Positions 1-8,680 are shown, numbered from the stretch's first letter. The stretch is 64,000 bases of DNA from Actinomycetes bacterium (GCA_023460315.1 JAEWQO010000012.1:7587-71586), one strand, 5' to 3'. Translations and numbers: made by a program. Notes: generated by a model not told the origin, from the letters alone.

Positions 1-1
1 T

Positions 2-319
2 GCGAAGCCCGCTGCTGGCGCTGCATGTGCCATCGTGCCCTGCACGCGCACGGAAGGGCTTCGGTTTCCCAGCATTGTCGCGCAGGACATGGGCGCGGCG
101 GTGGAGAACATTCTTCTGGAGGCTGCCGGGCGAGATCTTGGCGCCGTGTGGATGGGCATTGCTCCCGAGCCGGAGCGCATGGCGGCGATTGCGGAAATCA
201 TCGGCTCTCCCGCAACCCTTGAGCCCTTTGCCCTCATTGCCGTTGGCCATCCGGCGGCCGAGCCGGCTCCGAAGGGATCTGAGCGTTTCGACGAGAGTCG
301 CATTCACTGGCTGTCGTAA
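2..319 (+). CDS. Nitroreductase family protein, C-terminal part (cut by window start)
   Basis: The reading frame is open from the window edge (codons from base 2) to a TAA at 317-319, so only the last ~105 residues are present. The stretch reading AAGAACAIVPC, then DMGAAVENILLEA, then LGAVWMGIAPEP and a closing FALIAVGHPA looks like the C-terminal half of an FMN-dependent nitroreductase: the conserved helix that packs on FMN and the GxxxxWxG-like segment, followed by the family's usual low-homology tail. Such enzymes reduce nitro compounds, quinones or flavins with NAD(P)H in the cytoplasm; the substrate cannot be told. The true start lies outside the window. It converges on the activase operon across a strong hairpin. 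Confidence 0.75.
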   Translation, partial: AKPAAGAACAIVPCTRTEGLRFPSIVAQDMGAAVENILLEAAGRDLGAVWMGIAPEPERMAAIAEIIGSPATLEPFALIAVGHPAAEPAPKGSERFDESRIHWLS

Positions 320-325
320 GCGGAT

Positions 326-358
326 GGGGGGAGAAGGCATTCTGTGCCTTCTCCCCCC
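326..358. terminator. Bidirectional hairpin between convergent genes
   Basis: A perfect 14-bp stem (326-339 paired with 345-358) with a 5-base loop lies between the nitroreductase stop at 319 and the activase stop at 381. The stem starts with six G and ends with six C, so it is very stable. There is no clear T run on either side, but the position fits a shared terminator. Confidence 0.75.
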
Positions 359-380
359 GGGGGCGTTCGCGGCAACGCCT

Positions 381-1373
381 TCAGTTCCTTGTTTTCAGGG
401 CGCCTCGGTCACAGCGGTTACCCCAGGCATCGATGAGAAGGCCGTCGCGGTACACACAGATGATTTCGCAGCGGTTCGCGCACGCGGTGCATTCGACCTC
501 GCGCGTCTCGAATGAGAAATCCTGGATGCGCTCGAAGTCAAAGGGCTCGGGGTTTGCCGCTTTGCCGGCGGTCTGCCTGTGATCCGGCGATGCCGCTTCG
601 GCTGCCAGCAGCGCAATCCCAAAGGCTCCCATGAGGTGGCCGTCGGGATCAACCAGCACCTCCATGTCGAGGGCATCCTCGAAGGCTCGCACGACCCCTG
701 CGTTCTTGCTGACGCCGCCCTGAAACACCACGGGAGCGACGATCCTCTTTCCCTTGCCCACGTTGTTGAGGTAATTTGACGCCACTGCCTGACACAGGCC
801 GGCAATGATGTCCTCGCGGGCGTACCCTACCTGAATTTTGTGCACGAGATCAGATTCGGCGAACACCGTGCAGCGTGCGGCTATGGTGGCGGGGCGTTTC
901 GAGGACAGCGCTATCTCTCCAAAGCGCTCAACGTCAACGCCGAGCCGATGCGCTTGGCTCGACAGAAACGCACCGGTTCCTGCTGCGCACAGCGTGTTCA
1001 TGGCGTAATCGACCGCGATGCCGTTTTCCACGCAGATGATCTTCGAGTCCTGCCCGCCGATCTCAAGTATGGTGCGAACGGTGGGATGGAGGCAGGTCGT
1101 GCCGACCGCATGTGCCGTGATCTCGTTTTTCACGACGATTGCTCCGGCCATGGCTCCCACGAGCCTGCGCGCGCTTCCGGTCGTTCCGACCGCTCGCACG
1201 CGGATGCGATCGCGGTCGATCTGCTCTCCCAGGTCGGCCATCACGCGGCGGGCCGCTTGTGCGGGATTGCCTTCGGTCCAGAGATATGACCGTGCAACGA
1301 TGGTGCGGCCTGCGTCGACGATGACGCCCTTCGTCGAGATGGATCCAATGTCTATTCCCAGGTAGGCATCCAT
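381..1373 (-). CDS. 2-hydroxyacyl-CoA dehydratase activase-like ATPase (BadF/BadG/BcrA/BcrD family)
   Basis: 330 residues. The N-terminus DIGSISTKGVIVD is the ASKHA phosphate-binding loop, and EIGGQDSK (about 104-111) is a second conserved motif. NTLCAAGTGAFL with Cys129 and AARCTVFAES with Cys168 match the two cysteines per monomer that bridge one [4Fe-4S] cluster across the dimer in the HgdC archerase. The family couples ATP hydrolysis to injecting one low-potential electron into a dehydratase. The C-terminus adds a CxxCx3Cx3C...C set (Cys295, 298, 302, 306, 321), a probable further FeS or zinc site found in a subset of these activases. It follows the two neighbouring dehydratase-like genes without a gap (it shares base 1373), so the three are one operon. 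The substrate is unknown. Confidence 0.85.
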   Translation of the reverse strand: MDAYLGIDIGSISTKGVIVDAGRTIVARSYLWTEGNPAQAARRVMADLGEQIDRDRIRVRAVGTTGSARRLVGAMAGAIVVKNEITAHAVGTTCLHPTVRTILEIGGQDSKIICVENGIAVDYAMNTLCAAGTGAFLSSQAHRLGVDVERFGEIALSSKRPATIAARCTVFAESDLVHKIQVGYAREDIIAGLCQAVASNYLNNVGKGKRIVAPVVFQGGVSKNAGVVRAFEDALDMEVLVDPDGHLMGAFGIALLAAEAASPDHRQTAGKAANPEPFDFERIQDFSFETREVECTACANRCEIICVYRDGLLIDAWGNRCDRGALKTRN

Positions 1374-2686
1374 TATCGGTAGTGGCTCCTCTTCATGGCT
1401 ATCATGTCGTAAAACGCCTCGAGACGGGTGTCCAGGCCGGTGTCGCTGGTCTGCGAATCGTAGCTGAGGTACAGGATGGGGATGTGCTTGTCATGGCTGA
1501 TTTGCTGCAGGATGGGGATGCAGTCGATCTCGGGCGTGCATCCGCTCGATTTGAGATGGATGATGCCGTCGAATCCCTCTTGGGCGTACTTGAGCGTCGC
1601 TGCGAGGGTCATGGTCGACGTGGGGCCCATGTCGTAGCGCACGTAATCGGAGATGCCGGCGCGCAGGTTTTTCTCGTTGTAGTGCAGGTTGCGGTTCGTT
1701 ATGTTGAGAAGACGGTGCAGCTCGACGCCCATGTCGAGCAGCTTGCGTTCCACTCCCAAGTTGCTGTGGGGGTCGACCGCGGTGAAATACTCGCCGACGA
1801 TTCCCACGCGCAAAGGGTTTTCCGGACTGCTGATGGCGAGCGAGCGCAGCGTGTCCATTCCGTGGCGCTGTGCTTCGGCGATGTCTCGTTCACAGGTTGC
1901 CTGGCGCATGTCGTCATGATAGACGGCGAGCGCGCGGTCGAAGGAACCAGGGTCGGTTTCGAAACCCGCATGGGACAGATAATAGTCATTGGCCTCATCA
2001 AGGGCTTCAATCATTTTGAACACGGCGAGCATGTGGCGCATCCCGTGCGGGATTGAGAGATGAGGATTCACCTTTTTCCTGCAGGTCTCGATGTATTCCT
2101 TGAGGGGCTTGCCGGTCAAGGTGGAGAAATTCAGCATGGTGAAGCGGTATCCCAAATCGCGCAGGATGGATTCCTGGAGCTCACCATAGTAGCCAAGGCG
2201 GCAGGGACCGGCGAACTGCACAAGGACGTCGGCTCCGAGTTCAAGCCCTTCGATGTAGTCACCGAGGATGTGCTTGAAAGGGGCGCATACGCAGTCGCTG
2301 CTGTTGCGGCTGCCGAGTGCGACCGTTCTTCTCGTGGGAGCAGGGAGGGGCAGGTAGTCGGCATCGAGCACCTGCTCCGTGAAATACTTAAAGACGATGT
2401 CATAGTAGCTGTAACGCAGAAAGGAGACCCTCGTGCGGGCATGCCGATCGCGTCGTGGCTGCAATGCACGGGGGACGACAAGTTGAAAGGGGCGTTTTCC
2501 CTCCGCATGCACGGCTACGCGCGCTCGGAGGGAGTCGCCGCGGACCGCCGACGACGTGGCGTCGGGTTCTTGGGGCAGGGCTTCGCCGACGGACGGGGAG
2601 GCCTTCTGGGACAAACCGCCTCGTGGCAGCGTTGGGGCATGCTTGTCTGCGGGTCTTTCCGGGAGTGTGGAGTCAGACCGTTCCAC
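1373..2686 (-). CDS. CoA-dehydratase-like activase-associated protein (COG3581-type)
   Basis: 437 residues from a GTG that overlaps the previous stop by 14 bases and has GGAAGGG eight bases upstream. The conserved part starts near residue 86 (RVSFLRYSYYDIVFKYF) and contains SRNSSDCVCAPFKHILGDYIEG and VQFAGPCRLGYYGELQE, whose cysteines are candidate FeS ligands as in HgdB-like proteins. Later come VGIVGEYF, HLKSSGCTPEIDCIP and ILYLSYDSQTSDTG, all typical of the 2-hydroxyglutaryl-CoA dehydratase-like subunit often encoded beside stand-alone activases. The first ~85 residues are low complexity and unlike the family, so the real start could lie later, though no better ribosome site is visible. 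The physiological reaction of this class is not known; no HgdA or CoA-transferase gene is nearby. Confidence 0.75.
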   Translation of the reverse strand: MERSDSTLPERPADKHAPTLPRGGLSQKASPSVGEALPQEPDATSSAVRGDSLRARVAVHAEGKRPFQLVVPRALQPRRDRHARTRVSFLRYSYYDIVFKYFTEQVLDADYLPLPAPTRRTVALGSRNSSDCVCAPFKHILGDYIEGLELGADVLVQFAGPCRLGYYGELQESILRDLGYRFTMLNFSTLTGKPLKEYIETCRKKVNPHLSIPHGMRHMLAVFKMIEALDEANDYYLSHAGFETDPGSFDRALAVYHDDMRQATCERDIAEAQRHGMDTLRSLAISSPENPLRVGIVGEYFTAVDPHSNLGVERKLLDMGVELHRLLNITNRNLHYNEKNLRAGISDYVRYDMGPTSTMTLAATLKYAQEGFDGIIHLKSSGCTPEIDCIPILQQISHDKHIPILYLSYDSQTSDTGLDTRLEAFYDMIAMKRSHYR

Positions 2687-3677
2687 GCAGGTAGCCGCCC
2701 TTCCTTTGATAGTGGAGAATGTCGACGAAGCTTTCTATCCGCGTTTCCAAACCGGCTGCGCCGGTTTGTCCGTCGATGGTGAGGTTGAGGATCGGCTTTC
2801 CCTGCACGCAGCGAAGGATGGCGTCATTGGTCATGGAGTCGGGCCCGCACGGGAACGAGCTGACGAGCACGATTCCATCGATGCGATCATGGAGGAGCAT
2901 GGTCGCCCCGATCAGCTCGCGACTGATCAGCCAGGGCAAGGTTTTCGAGAAAGACAGGCTCGCCTGGTACGACTTTCCTCGGTCTGTTTCGTCGGCGTAG
3001 AGAACGGTTGTCCCGAGAGAGGTGAGAGCGTCTGCCACGAGCCCTCCCATGGTGGGATCATGCGCGACGTAGGGGTGGGCCACGAACAGAATGACGAGCG
3101 GGCGAGGATCCGGCATGCGGGCGGACGAGGCAAGCAGCTGATCTTGCGCATGGGCGATGCCGCGCCGCGCCTTCTCGTCGGCACGCCGTGCGTCATGGAA
3201 GGCACGGCGTGCCTGACGGGGATGTACATCAAGCTGGATTCCCACTTCGACGAAGGCATCCTCCATGTCTCGGTGCGTTCCTGTGGTGTCGACAAGGCAG
3301 GAGATTATGCGCACGTTTTGGGAGGAGAACGTAGCCCTCACCACATCGGGCAAGGCTTGAAATTTTGTGCAGAATCCGCACAGCCTTCCAAGATTCGCCA
3401 TACTTGGCACGAAGATCGCGTCGCAGCATCTCGCGAGGTTCTCGACATGGCCGAGATAGACCTTGGAGGCGAGGCAGCATTCGTCGACCGAATGCGCATC
3501 GCCAGCATCGACCGTCGGGCGGTCGGTCTCGTTGCTGACAATGACCTTCCGGCCGAGGTTTTCGAAAAAGGCTGTCCAGAGGATATGATAGCGATAGTAC
3601 AGCAGGGCACGCGGTATTCCAATGGATTCGACATCGGCATAGGGCGCCTTTTGCATGCGCAGGACATTCGGCCTCAA
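2673..3677 (-). CDS. CoA-dehydratase-like activase-associated protein (COG3580/DUF2229-type)
   Basis: 334 residues if the TTG at 3677 is used. That codon sits five bases behind a perfect AGGAGG, whereas the first in-frame ATG (3656) has none and the open frame upstream has no homology. SIGIPRALLYYRYHILWTAFF is the family's typical opening. Cys-rich segments follow (DECCLASKVYLGH, ARCCDAIFVPS, GRLCGFCTKF), then LFVAHPYVAHDPTMGG, LVSSFPCGPDSMTND and LNLTIDGQTGAAGLETR. This is the first gene of the minus-strand operon with the COG3581-type protein and the activase. These trios occur widely in strict anaerobes, and biochemical roles are unassigned. The promoter must lie between this gene and the divergent UspA gene. 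Confidence 0.75.
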   Translation of the reverse strand: MRPNVLRMQKAPYADVESIGIPRALLYYRYHILWTAFFENLGRKVIVSNETDRPTVDAGDAHSVDECCLASKVYLGHVENLARCCDAIFVPSMANLGRLCGFCTKFQALPDVVRATFSSQNVRIISCLVDTTGTHRDMEDAFVEVGIQLDVHPRQARRAFHDARRADEKARRGIAHAQDQLLASSARMPDPRPLVILFVAHPYVAHDPTMGGLVADALTSLGTTVLYADETDRGKSYQASLSFSKTLPWLISRELIGATMLLHDRIDGIVLVSSFPCGPDSMTNDAILRCVQGKPILNLTIDGQTGAAGLETRIESFVDILHYQRKGGYLRGTV

Positions 3678-3821
3678 AGCATGCCTCCTTTCGGTCCTCT
3701 CGGGATGGGCCGGTGCACAGCATAGCACGATTGGCTCGGCAGGGCCGCAGGTGGTTCTTCCTTCGTCAACAGTGAAGCCGAAGCTTGGCAACGTCGTGCG
3801 TTCGAAGCGGAAGGGAACCGC

Positions 3822-3827
3822 TATACT
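3822..3827 (+). promoter_or_regulatory. Probable -10 box of the UspA gene
   Basis: TATACT lies 67 bases before the UspA start. TTCGAA at 3801-3806 is a poor, slightly close (15-base) -35 candidate. Confidence 0.35.
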
Positions 3828-3894
3828 GGTATGCATTGGGAGTTTTGTGTCTCGAGAGAGGCGTTTCGAGACCTGTTCGAGAAAGGAGCATGCC

Positions 3895-4323
3895 ATGGCC
3901 GTTGACAGTCTTTTGGTGGCGATTGACGCATCCGAAGGTGCTGGCAGGGCACTCGATTTGGCCGCCGGCATCGCGGCGCTGAATCCAGAGGTGCATATCG
4001 ACGTGGTCACCGTCATTCCCATTCCTCTGTTGGACGACCAGCAGATGGCCGCCTTCAAAAGCATCCTCGACATGATGATATCCGACGGCGAGGATCTCCT
4101 TGCCGAGGCGCTGGAAAGGCTTGGGGACGTTTCGGATCGCGCGGACACGCTCATCTTGACCGGGCAGAGTCCGGCGGCGGAGATCATCAAGCTTATCGAC
4201 CAGCGCCACTACGATCTCGTGGTTATTGGCAATCGAGGACTGAGCGGCCTCAAGGAGTATATGGGCAGCGTGAGCCATAAGGTGCTTCACGGGTCGAAAG
4301 TTCCGGTTCTTATCGCGAAATAG
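3895..4323 (+). CDS. Universal stress protein (UspA family)
   Basis: 142 residues. ATG 3895 follows GAAAGGAG. LLVAIDASEGAGRALDLA at the N-terminus and DLVVIGNRGLSGLK...GSVSHKVL at the C-terminus are the alpha/beta Usp fold signatures, with an ATP-binding type GNRG/GS loop. Usp proteins are cytoplasmic nucleotide-binding stress and starvation proteins; their partner is rarely predictable. It is divergent from the activase operon and 57 bases upstream of a DUF2064 gene on the same strand, with which it may be co-transcribed. A second single-domain Usp lies at 31667-32104. Confidence 0.85.
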   Translation: MAVDSLLVAIDASEGAGRALDLAAGIAALNPEVHIDVVTVIPIPLLDDQQMAAFKSILDMMISDGEDLLAEALERLGDVSDRADTLILTGQSPAAEIIKLIDQRHYDLVVIGNRGLSGLKEYMGSVSHKVLHGSKVPVLIAK

Positions 4324-4380
4324 CTGGAACGCGAGACGATGGTGACGGATATGTTTCGGTTAACGGACAAGGGGGACCAG

Positions 4381-5247
4381 GTGAGGGAACGGAAGAACGC
4401 GCTGTTGCTGTTCAGCAAACTGCCAAAGCCAGGATTGGTAAAGACGAGGCTTTCGACCCTCAAGGATGGCGCGTTCACGCCGGAGGTTGCCGCGGCGCTC
4501 TACCATTGCATGCTGTTTGACGTGGTCGAGATAGGCTGCAGCGCCCTTTCTGCCCTGGCAAGTCGCTCTCCTGAAGAGGACGATGAAGGCGAGGGCGTGC
4601 GGGACTCGTACCACCTGATCATATCGACGACACCCGCTTCAGACGTCGATCCCATGCGCCGGATATTTGACGAGGCGGGCATGTGGCCCTGTGAACTCAC
4701 CTGCATCGCTGATGACGGAGAGAGCTTTGACGAGCATTATAACCATGCGTTTTCCCAGACGTTCGATGCTGGCTATGATGTGGTGCTGTCGATGGGGGCG
4801 GATATGCCTGCGCTGACGAAAGCGGATGTCATCGGAGGGTTTGAAGCGCTCCATCGCCTTGACGGCATCGAGGGAGGCGGCATCGTCATCGCGCCTGATC
4901 AGGAGATGGGCGTGTCGATGGTCGGATGGACGCGCGAAACCGACTTCGACCACTCAGGCGTGTTCTACAACCCCGAGGGTCTCACGGTGCTGCCGGCCTA
5001 TATCGCCAAAGCACGCGCGAAGAACCTGCCTGCCCTTTATCTGCCTCCGGTGCCTGATGTCGACACCATGGCGGATCTCATGCATACCATCACGCTCGTC
5101 GAAGCGCTGAGCTATTGTGCCCAATACGACGATATCACTCCACCGTGGCGCACCGCCGACGCGCTTCGTCAGATGGGTTGGGATGAGGTCCGCGTGCCTC
5201 CCAACAGCCTTATTGACCCGCGTGAGGAAATTGACAAGGTAGGCTGA
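4381..5247 (+). CDS. DUF2064 / TIGR04282-type nucleotidyl- or glycosyltransferase-like protein
   Basis: 288 residues from GTG 4381, which is preceded by AAGGGGG at six bases. An ATG at 4339 would add 14 residues but has no ribosome site. The opening KNALLLFSKLPKPGLVKTRL is the DUF2064 hallmark, a GT-A/Rossmann sugar-nucleotide-transferase-like fold with a PKPG-KTRL loop. VLSMGADMPALTKADV gives the GxDxP metal/nucleotide segment of the family, and HSGVFYNPEGL follows. The precise reaction is unknown in most organisms. It sits behind uspA and converges with the TrmH-family methylase; only 18 bases separate the stops. Confidence 0.75.
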   Translation: MRERKNALLLFSKLPKPGLVKTRLSTLKDGAFTPEVAAALYHCMLFDVVEIGCSALSALASRSPEEDDEGEGVRDSYHLIISTTPASDVDPMRRIFDEAGMWPCELTCIADDGESFDEHYNHAFSQTFDAGYDVVLSMGADMPALTKADVIGGFEALHRLDGIEGGGIVIAPDQEMGVSMVGWTRETDFDHSGVFYNPEGLTVLPAYIAKARAKNLPALYLPPVPDVDTMADLMHTITLVEALSYCAQYDDITPPWRTADALRQMGWDEVRVPPNSLIDPREEIDKVG

Positions 5248-5265
5248 CTCTCGCTTCCTGCGCTT

Positions 5266-6156
5266 TCATTTCGCGCAGAGTTCCCAGAAGGCAACCGCGC
5301 TTGCTGCGGCCACGTTGAGCGAGTCGACACCGTATGCCATGGGAATGCGCACGGTGTAGTCGCATCGCGCGAGGGTCTCGGGGGCCAAGCCGTCCCCCTC
5401 GGTGCCGAACACGAGAGCCAAACGTTCTTCGGAAGCGAGCCTGGGGTCGTCGAGCGAACATGAATGGGGGGACAGCGCGAAGGCGGCCGTCTTGAATCCA
5501 AGGGAGTGGAGGAAGGGGATTCCTTCGTGTGCCCAGGCACCTTTTCCTCCTTTTTCCTTTGAATCATGGTGTCGGTTGCCCCGATGTTTCTCGCCGTCGC
5601 CTTCCGGGGGGCCTATCCGCGTCCAGGGAATCTGGAACACCGTGCCCATGGACACGCGAACCGCACGTCGGTAGAAGGGATCGTAGCACTCCGGCGTGAC
5701 GAGCACGGCATCGACTCCCAGCGCGGCGGCTGATCGAAAGATTGCGCCGACATTCGTGTGGTTCGTTATGTTTTCCAAAACGGCGATGCGCCGCGCTCCC
5801 TTCACGACGTCCTCGACCGAAGGAAGCGTCGGCCTCCTGAATGCTCCAAGGGCACCGCGTGTGAGCTCGAATCCCGTGAGCTTCTTCATTTCGTCCCGGG
5901 GGGCAATGAACACGGGAACTTCGGGGAATTTCCGGGCAAGGTCGCTGATGGTCAACCTCATGCCATCAAGCCGTTTTTCTTCCATCAGCAGGGAGAGCGG
6001 TGTCGCTCCACCGTCCAGCGCACGTCTGATGACTTTGTCCGACTCGGCGATGAAAATGGCCTTTTCCGGTTCCAGCTTGCTTCGCAGCTGGGTGTCTGTG
6101 AGACGCGCGTACACATCAAGCCGAGGGTCGTCAAGCTCGGCGATCTCGATGATCAT
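5266..6156 (-). CDS. TrmH/SpoU-family RNA 2'-O-methyltransferase
   Basis: 296 residues, ATG 6156 with GAGAGGAG upstream. Three SPOUT motifs are clear: NHTNVGAIFRSAAALG (motif 1, near 132), LVFGTEGDGLAPE (motif 2) and IPMAYGVDSLNVAAASAVA (motif 3), which together form the trefoil knot that binds S-adenosylmethionine. The N-terminal ~100 residues match the substrate-recruitment domain of rRNA-type SpoU enzymes. A Lys/Gly/His-rich insert of about 30 residues (around 190-215: EKHRGNRHH, KEKGGKGA) between motifs 1 and 2 is longer than usual. Ribose methylation of rRNA or tRNA is expected; the target nucleotide cannot be assigned. Confidence 0.85.
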   Translation of the reverse strand: MIIEIAELDDPRLDVYARLTDTQLRSKLEPEKAIFIAESDKVIRRALDGGATPLSLLMEEKRLDGMRLTISDLARKFPEVPVFIAPRDEMKKLTGFELTRGALGAFRRPTLPSVEDVVKGARRIAVLENITNHTNVGAIFRSAAALGVDAVLVTPECYDPFYRRAVRVSMGTVFQIPWTRIGPPEGDGEKHRGNRHHDSKEKGGKGAWAHEGIPFLHSLGFKTAAFALSPHSCSLDDPRLASEERLALVFGTEGDGLAPETLARCDYTVRIPMAYGVDSLNVAAASAVAFWELCAK

Positions 6157-6211
6157 GCAAAGGCTCCTCTCGAGGTTCTGGCGCCGAGGGGCTGGATTCT
6201 AAAGAATGACA

Positions 6212-6886
6212 TCACCGGTGATCTTGCCGCATGATCTCAAACTGGTTTTTTCGAAAGTTCACGATGCCATCTTTCTTCATGCGCGACAGCTCGGCGCACA
6301 TGGCGCTGCGGTCGACCGACAGGTAGTCGGCGAGCTCTTGGCGGTCGAAGGGGAGGGAAAAGCGGTTCGACTGGGCCGCTTCTGCCTGTTCGGAAAGGTA
6401 TGATAGCAGTTTATCCCGCGTTGTGCGCTTGGCGGTGTGCTCAATTTTCTTCGTGAGGGCATGCGTGCGTTTCGCGATGATTCCCAAGAGGTTTCGAATC
6501 AGGCGCGCATGGAAGGCGCAGCTTGACGAACACAGAGTGGTGATCTTGCGGACGTCGACCAGCAGCACGACCGCGTCTTCGGCGGCGACGGCGTTTATGT
6601 CGAACGGCAATTCAGCCTCGCAGGCGTACACTTCGCCAAACGATTGGCCGATGCCGAAGGAGGCGAGGATGCTGCGGTTTCCCCAGTAGTCTTCCTTTTC
6701 CAGGCGAACGGATCCCTCCAACACGATTCCCATGGTCGAGGTGACGTCCCCGACCCGAAAGATGGCTGTCCCCTTGGGGTAAGACCTCTGATGTGCGCCC
6801 AGGCAAGAAAGGAGGGCCTCGAGTTCGTCGGTGGCGATGCCCTGAAACAAAGGCGAGCGGGCAATGAGGGAAAGAGACGCGTTCAT
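6212..6886 (-). CDS. Crp/Fnr-family transcriptional regulator, likely controlling hcp
   Basis: 224 residues. ATG 6886 has AAAGGA at a good distance. Residues ~14-120 form a cyclic-nucleotide-binding-type beta-roll (KGTAIFRVGD, GIVLEGSVRLEKED, GQSFGEV). The C-terminus is a winged helix-turn-helix (FDRQELADYLSVDRSAMCAELSRMKKDGIV). There is no N-terminal cysteine cluster, so it is not a classical FeS-binding Fnr; it resembles the HcpR-like regulators placed beside hcp in many anaerobes. A near-perfect palindrome (6898-6911) lies just upstream of its start codon and is positioned to serve both this gene and the divergent hcp. A nitrosative-stress role is inferred from context. Confidence 0.85.
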   Translation of the reverse strand: MNASLSLIARSPLFQGIATDELEALLSCLGAHQRSYPKGTAIFRVGDVTSTMGIVLEGSVRLEKEDYWGNRSILASFGIGQSFGEVYACEAELPFDINAVAAEDAVVLLVDVRKITTLCSSSCAFHARLIRNLLGIIAKRTHALTKKIEHTAKRTTRDKLLSYLSEQAEAAQSNRFSLPFDRQELADYLSVDRSAMCAELSRMKKDGIVNFRKNQFEIMRQDHR

Positions 6887-6897
6887 TCTTATCCTTT

Positions 6898-6911
6898 GTT
6901 GTATATGCAAC
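6898..6911. promoter_or_regulatory. Candidate Crp/Fnr-type operator in the regulator/hcp intergenic region
   Basis: GTTGTATATGCAAC is symmetric at 12 of 14 positions and has the TTG...CAA arms of Crp/Fnr-family sites. Its centre is about 40 bases upstream of the transcription start expected from a TATACG-like -10 box at 6932-6937 for hcp, a class II activator position. It lies downstream of a minus-strand TATAAT (about 6929-6934), a position that would repress the regulator's own promoter. Confidence 0.5.
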
Positions 6912-7076
6912 GGAAACGTCGTAATCATTATTATACGCTTTCGTTCAACGGGCAAGCGCGAAGCGCCTCCCCGCTCGGCCAGACGGCGAGCGGGGGCGCC
7001 GCTGCCGGGCGCGAATGTCTCCTATCGTGCAGGTGGCAATGCGATGACCCTGAAAGACGACGGGAAAGGACGCGGC

Positions 7077-8663
7077 ATGGACACGATGTTCTGTTTTCAA
7101 TGCGAGCAAACTGCGGGGTGTGAGGCTTGCACGGGCAAAGTCGGCGTATGCGGAAAGCAGGCGAGCACGGCCCGCCTGCAGGATGATCTGACGGGCGCTT
7201 TGATCGCTCTCGCTCAGACCGTGCGAACGGCGAGGGAGGTTGCCGCAGCCCGCACGGACGCGATGGACAACCTGATAATGGAGGGATTGTTCGCCACCTT
7301 GACCAATGTGGATTTCGATGACGACGAGCTCGAGCGGCTGATTGGCCGGGTTCACGCCGAGCGCTCGCACGTCTCGCGCGAACAGGGCGTTCCTGAAGCG
7401 GCAGACTATCCCACAGCGGGTTTATGGAGCGCACAGGAGGACATCCGCTCCCTCAAGACCCTCACGCTGCTGGGACTGCGCGGCATGGCTGCCTATGCCT
7501 ATCATGCGGCCGCGCTTGGATATCGCGATGAGGACGTGCTGTCGTTTCTCTATGAAGGTCTGGAGGGGATTGCCGCGGGACGGGGAGTAGATGACCTGCT
7601 GCCGCTTTCCCTCAGGGTTGGCGAAGTGAACCTTCGCTGCATGGAGCTGCTCGACAAGGCGAACACCGAGACGTTCGGCACGCCTGAGCCGACTGAGGTG
7701 ACGCTTGAAGTGGAGGCGGGGCCCTTTATCGTGGTTTCGGGCCACGATCTCCACGACCTCAAGCTTTTGCTCGAACAGACCGCGGGATCAGGCGTCAACG
7801 TGTACACCCACGGCGAACTTCTTCCTGCGCATGCCTATCCCGAGCTGAAGCGATACGGCCACCTCAAGGGAAATTTCGGCACCGCCTGGCAGAACCAGCG
7901 CAAGGAGTTCGATGCCCTTCCGGCACCGATCCTGTTCACGACGAACTGCATCATGCCGCCGACGGACTCCTATGCTGACCGGGTGTTCACCACGGGCGTC
8001 GTGGCGTTTCCTGGCGCGCGGCATATCGGTGACGACAAGGACTTTGCTCCGATCATCGAGCGGGCGCGCGAATTGGGCGGCTTTGCCGAGCCACATTCCT
8101 TCGTTGGGGTCAATGGCGGTTCCACGATGCTGACCGGTTTTGGGCATGGCACGGTGCTCTCCGTGGCCGACACCGTGATCGATGCGGTCAAGCAGGGTGA
8201 CATCAGCCACTTCTTCCTTGTCGGTGGATGCGACGGTGCCCGTCCCGGCCGGAATTACTACACGGAATTCGTGGAACAGACGCCGAAGGACAGCATCGTT
8301 TTGACGCTCGCCTGCGGAAAGTACCGGTTCAATGACCTTGACCTGGGGACCATTGGCGGTCTTCCCCGACTCATGGACATGGGTCAGTGCAACGATGCCT
8401 ACAGCGCCATCAGGGTTGCCGTGGCATTGGCCGATGCCTTTGAATGCGGGGTGAACGATCTGCCGCTCACGCTGGTGCTGTCATGGTATGAGCAGAAAGC
8501 GGTTTGCATCCTGCTCACGCTTCTGCACCTTGGCATCAAGGGCATCTATCTGGGGCCGACCTTGCCCGCCTTCCTGTCGCCGGCGGTGCTTGACGTGCTG
8601 GTGCGCGAGTTCGACGTGCATCCCACCACCACGCCTGCGGCAGACCTTGCCGCCATCCTCTAG
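7077..8663 (+). CDS. hcp: Hydroxylamine reductase / hybrid-cluster protein
   Basis: 528 residues from ATG 7077, chosen because GAAAGGA lies six bases upstream. The N-terminal FCFQCEQTAGCEACTGKVGVC holds Cys6, Cys9, Cys18 and Cys25, which bind the [4Fe-4S] (or 2Fe-2S) cluster, with an extra Cys15. Hybrid-cluster ligand motifs follow: YTHGELLPAHAYPEL, TTNCIMPP, LVGGCDGARPGRNYYTEF, LTLACGKYRFN, and the closing LSWYEQKA. Length and motif order match Hcp. The enzyme reduces NO to N2O or hydroxylamine to ammonia and can act as a protein S-nitrosylase; it is cytoplasmic. No partner Hcr reductase gene is adjacent. Divergence from the Crp/Fnr gene indicates local control. Confidence 0.95.
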   Translation: MDTMFCFQCEQTAGCEACTGKVGVCGKQASTARLQDDLTGALIALAQTVRTAREVAAARTDAMDNLIMEGLFATLTNVDFDDDELERLIGRVHAERSHVSREQGVPEAADYPTAGLWSAQEDIRSLKTLTLLGLRGMAAYAYHAAALGYRDEDVLSFLYEGLEGIAAGRGVDDLLPLSLRVGEVNLRCMELLDKANTETFGTPEPTEVTLEVEAGPFIVVSGHDLHDLKLLLEQTAGSGVNVYTHGELLPAHAYPELKRYGHLKGNFGTAWQNQRKEFDALPAPILFTTNCIMPPTDSYADRVFTTGVVAFPGARHIGDDKDFAPIIERARELGGFAEPHSFVGVNGGSTMLTGFGHGTVLSVADTVIDAVKQGDISHFFLVGGCDGARPGRNYYTEFVEQTPKDSIVLTLACGKYRFNDLDLGTIGGLPRLMDMGQCNDAYSAIRVAVALADAFECGVNDLPLTLVLSWYEQKAVCILLTLLHLGIKGIYLGPTLPAFLSPAVLDVLVREFDVHPTTTPAADLAAIL

Positions 8664-8680
8664 GAAGCGGTTGGAATGCG

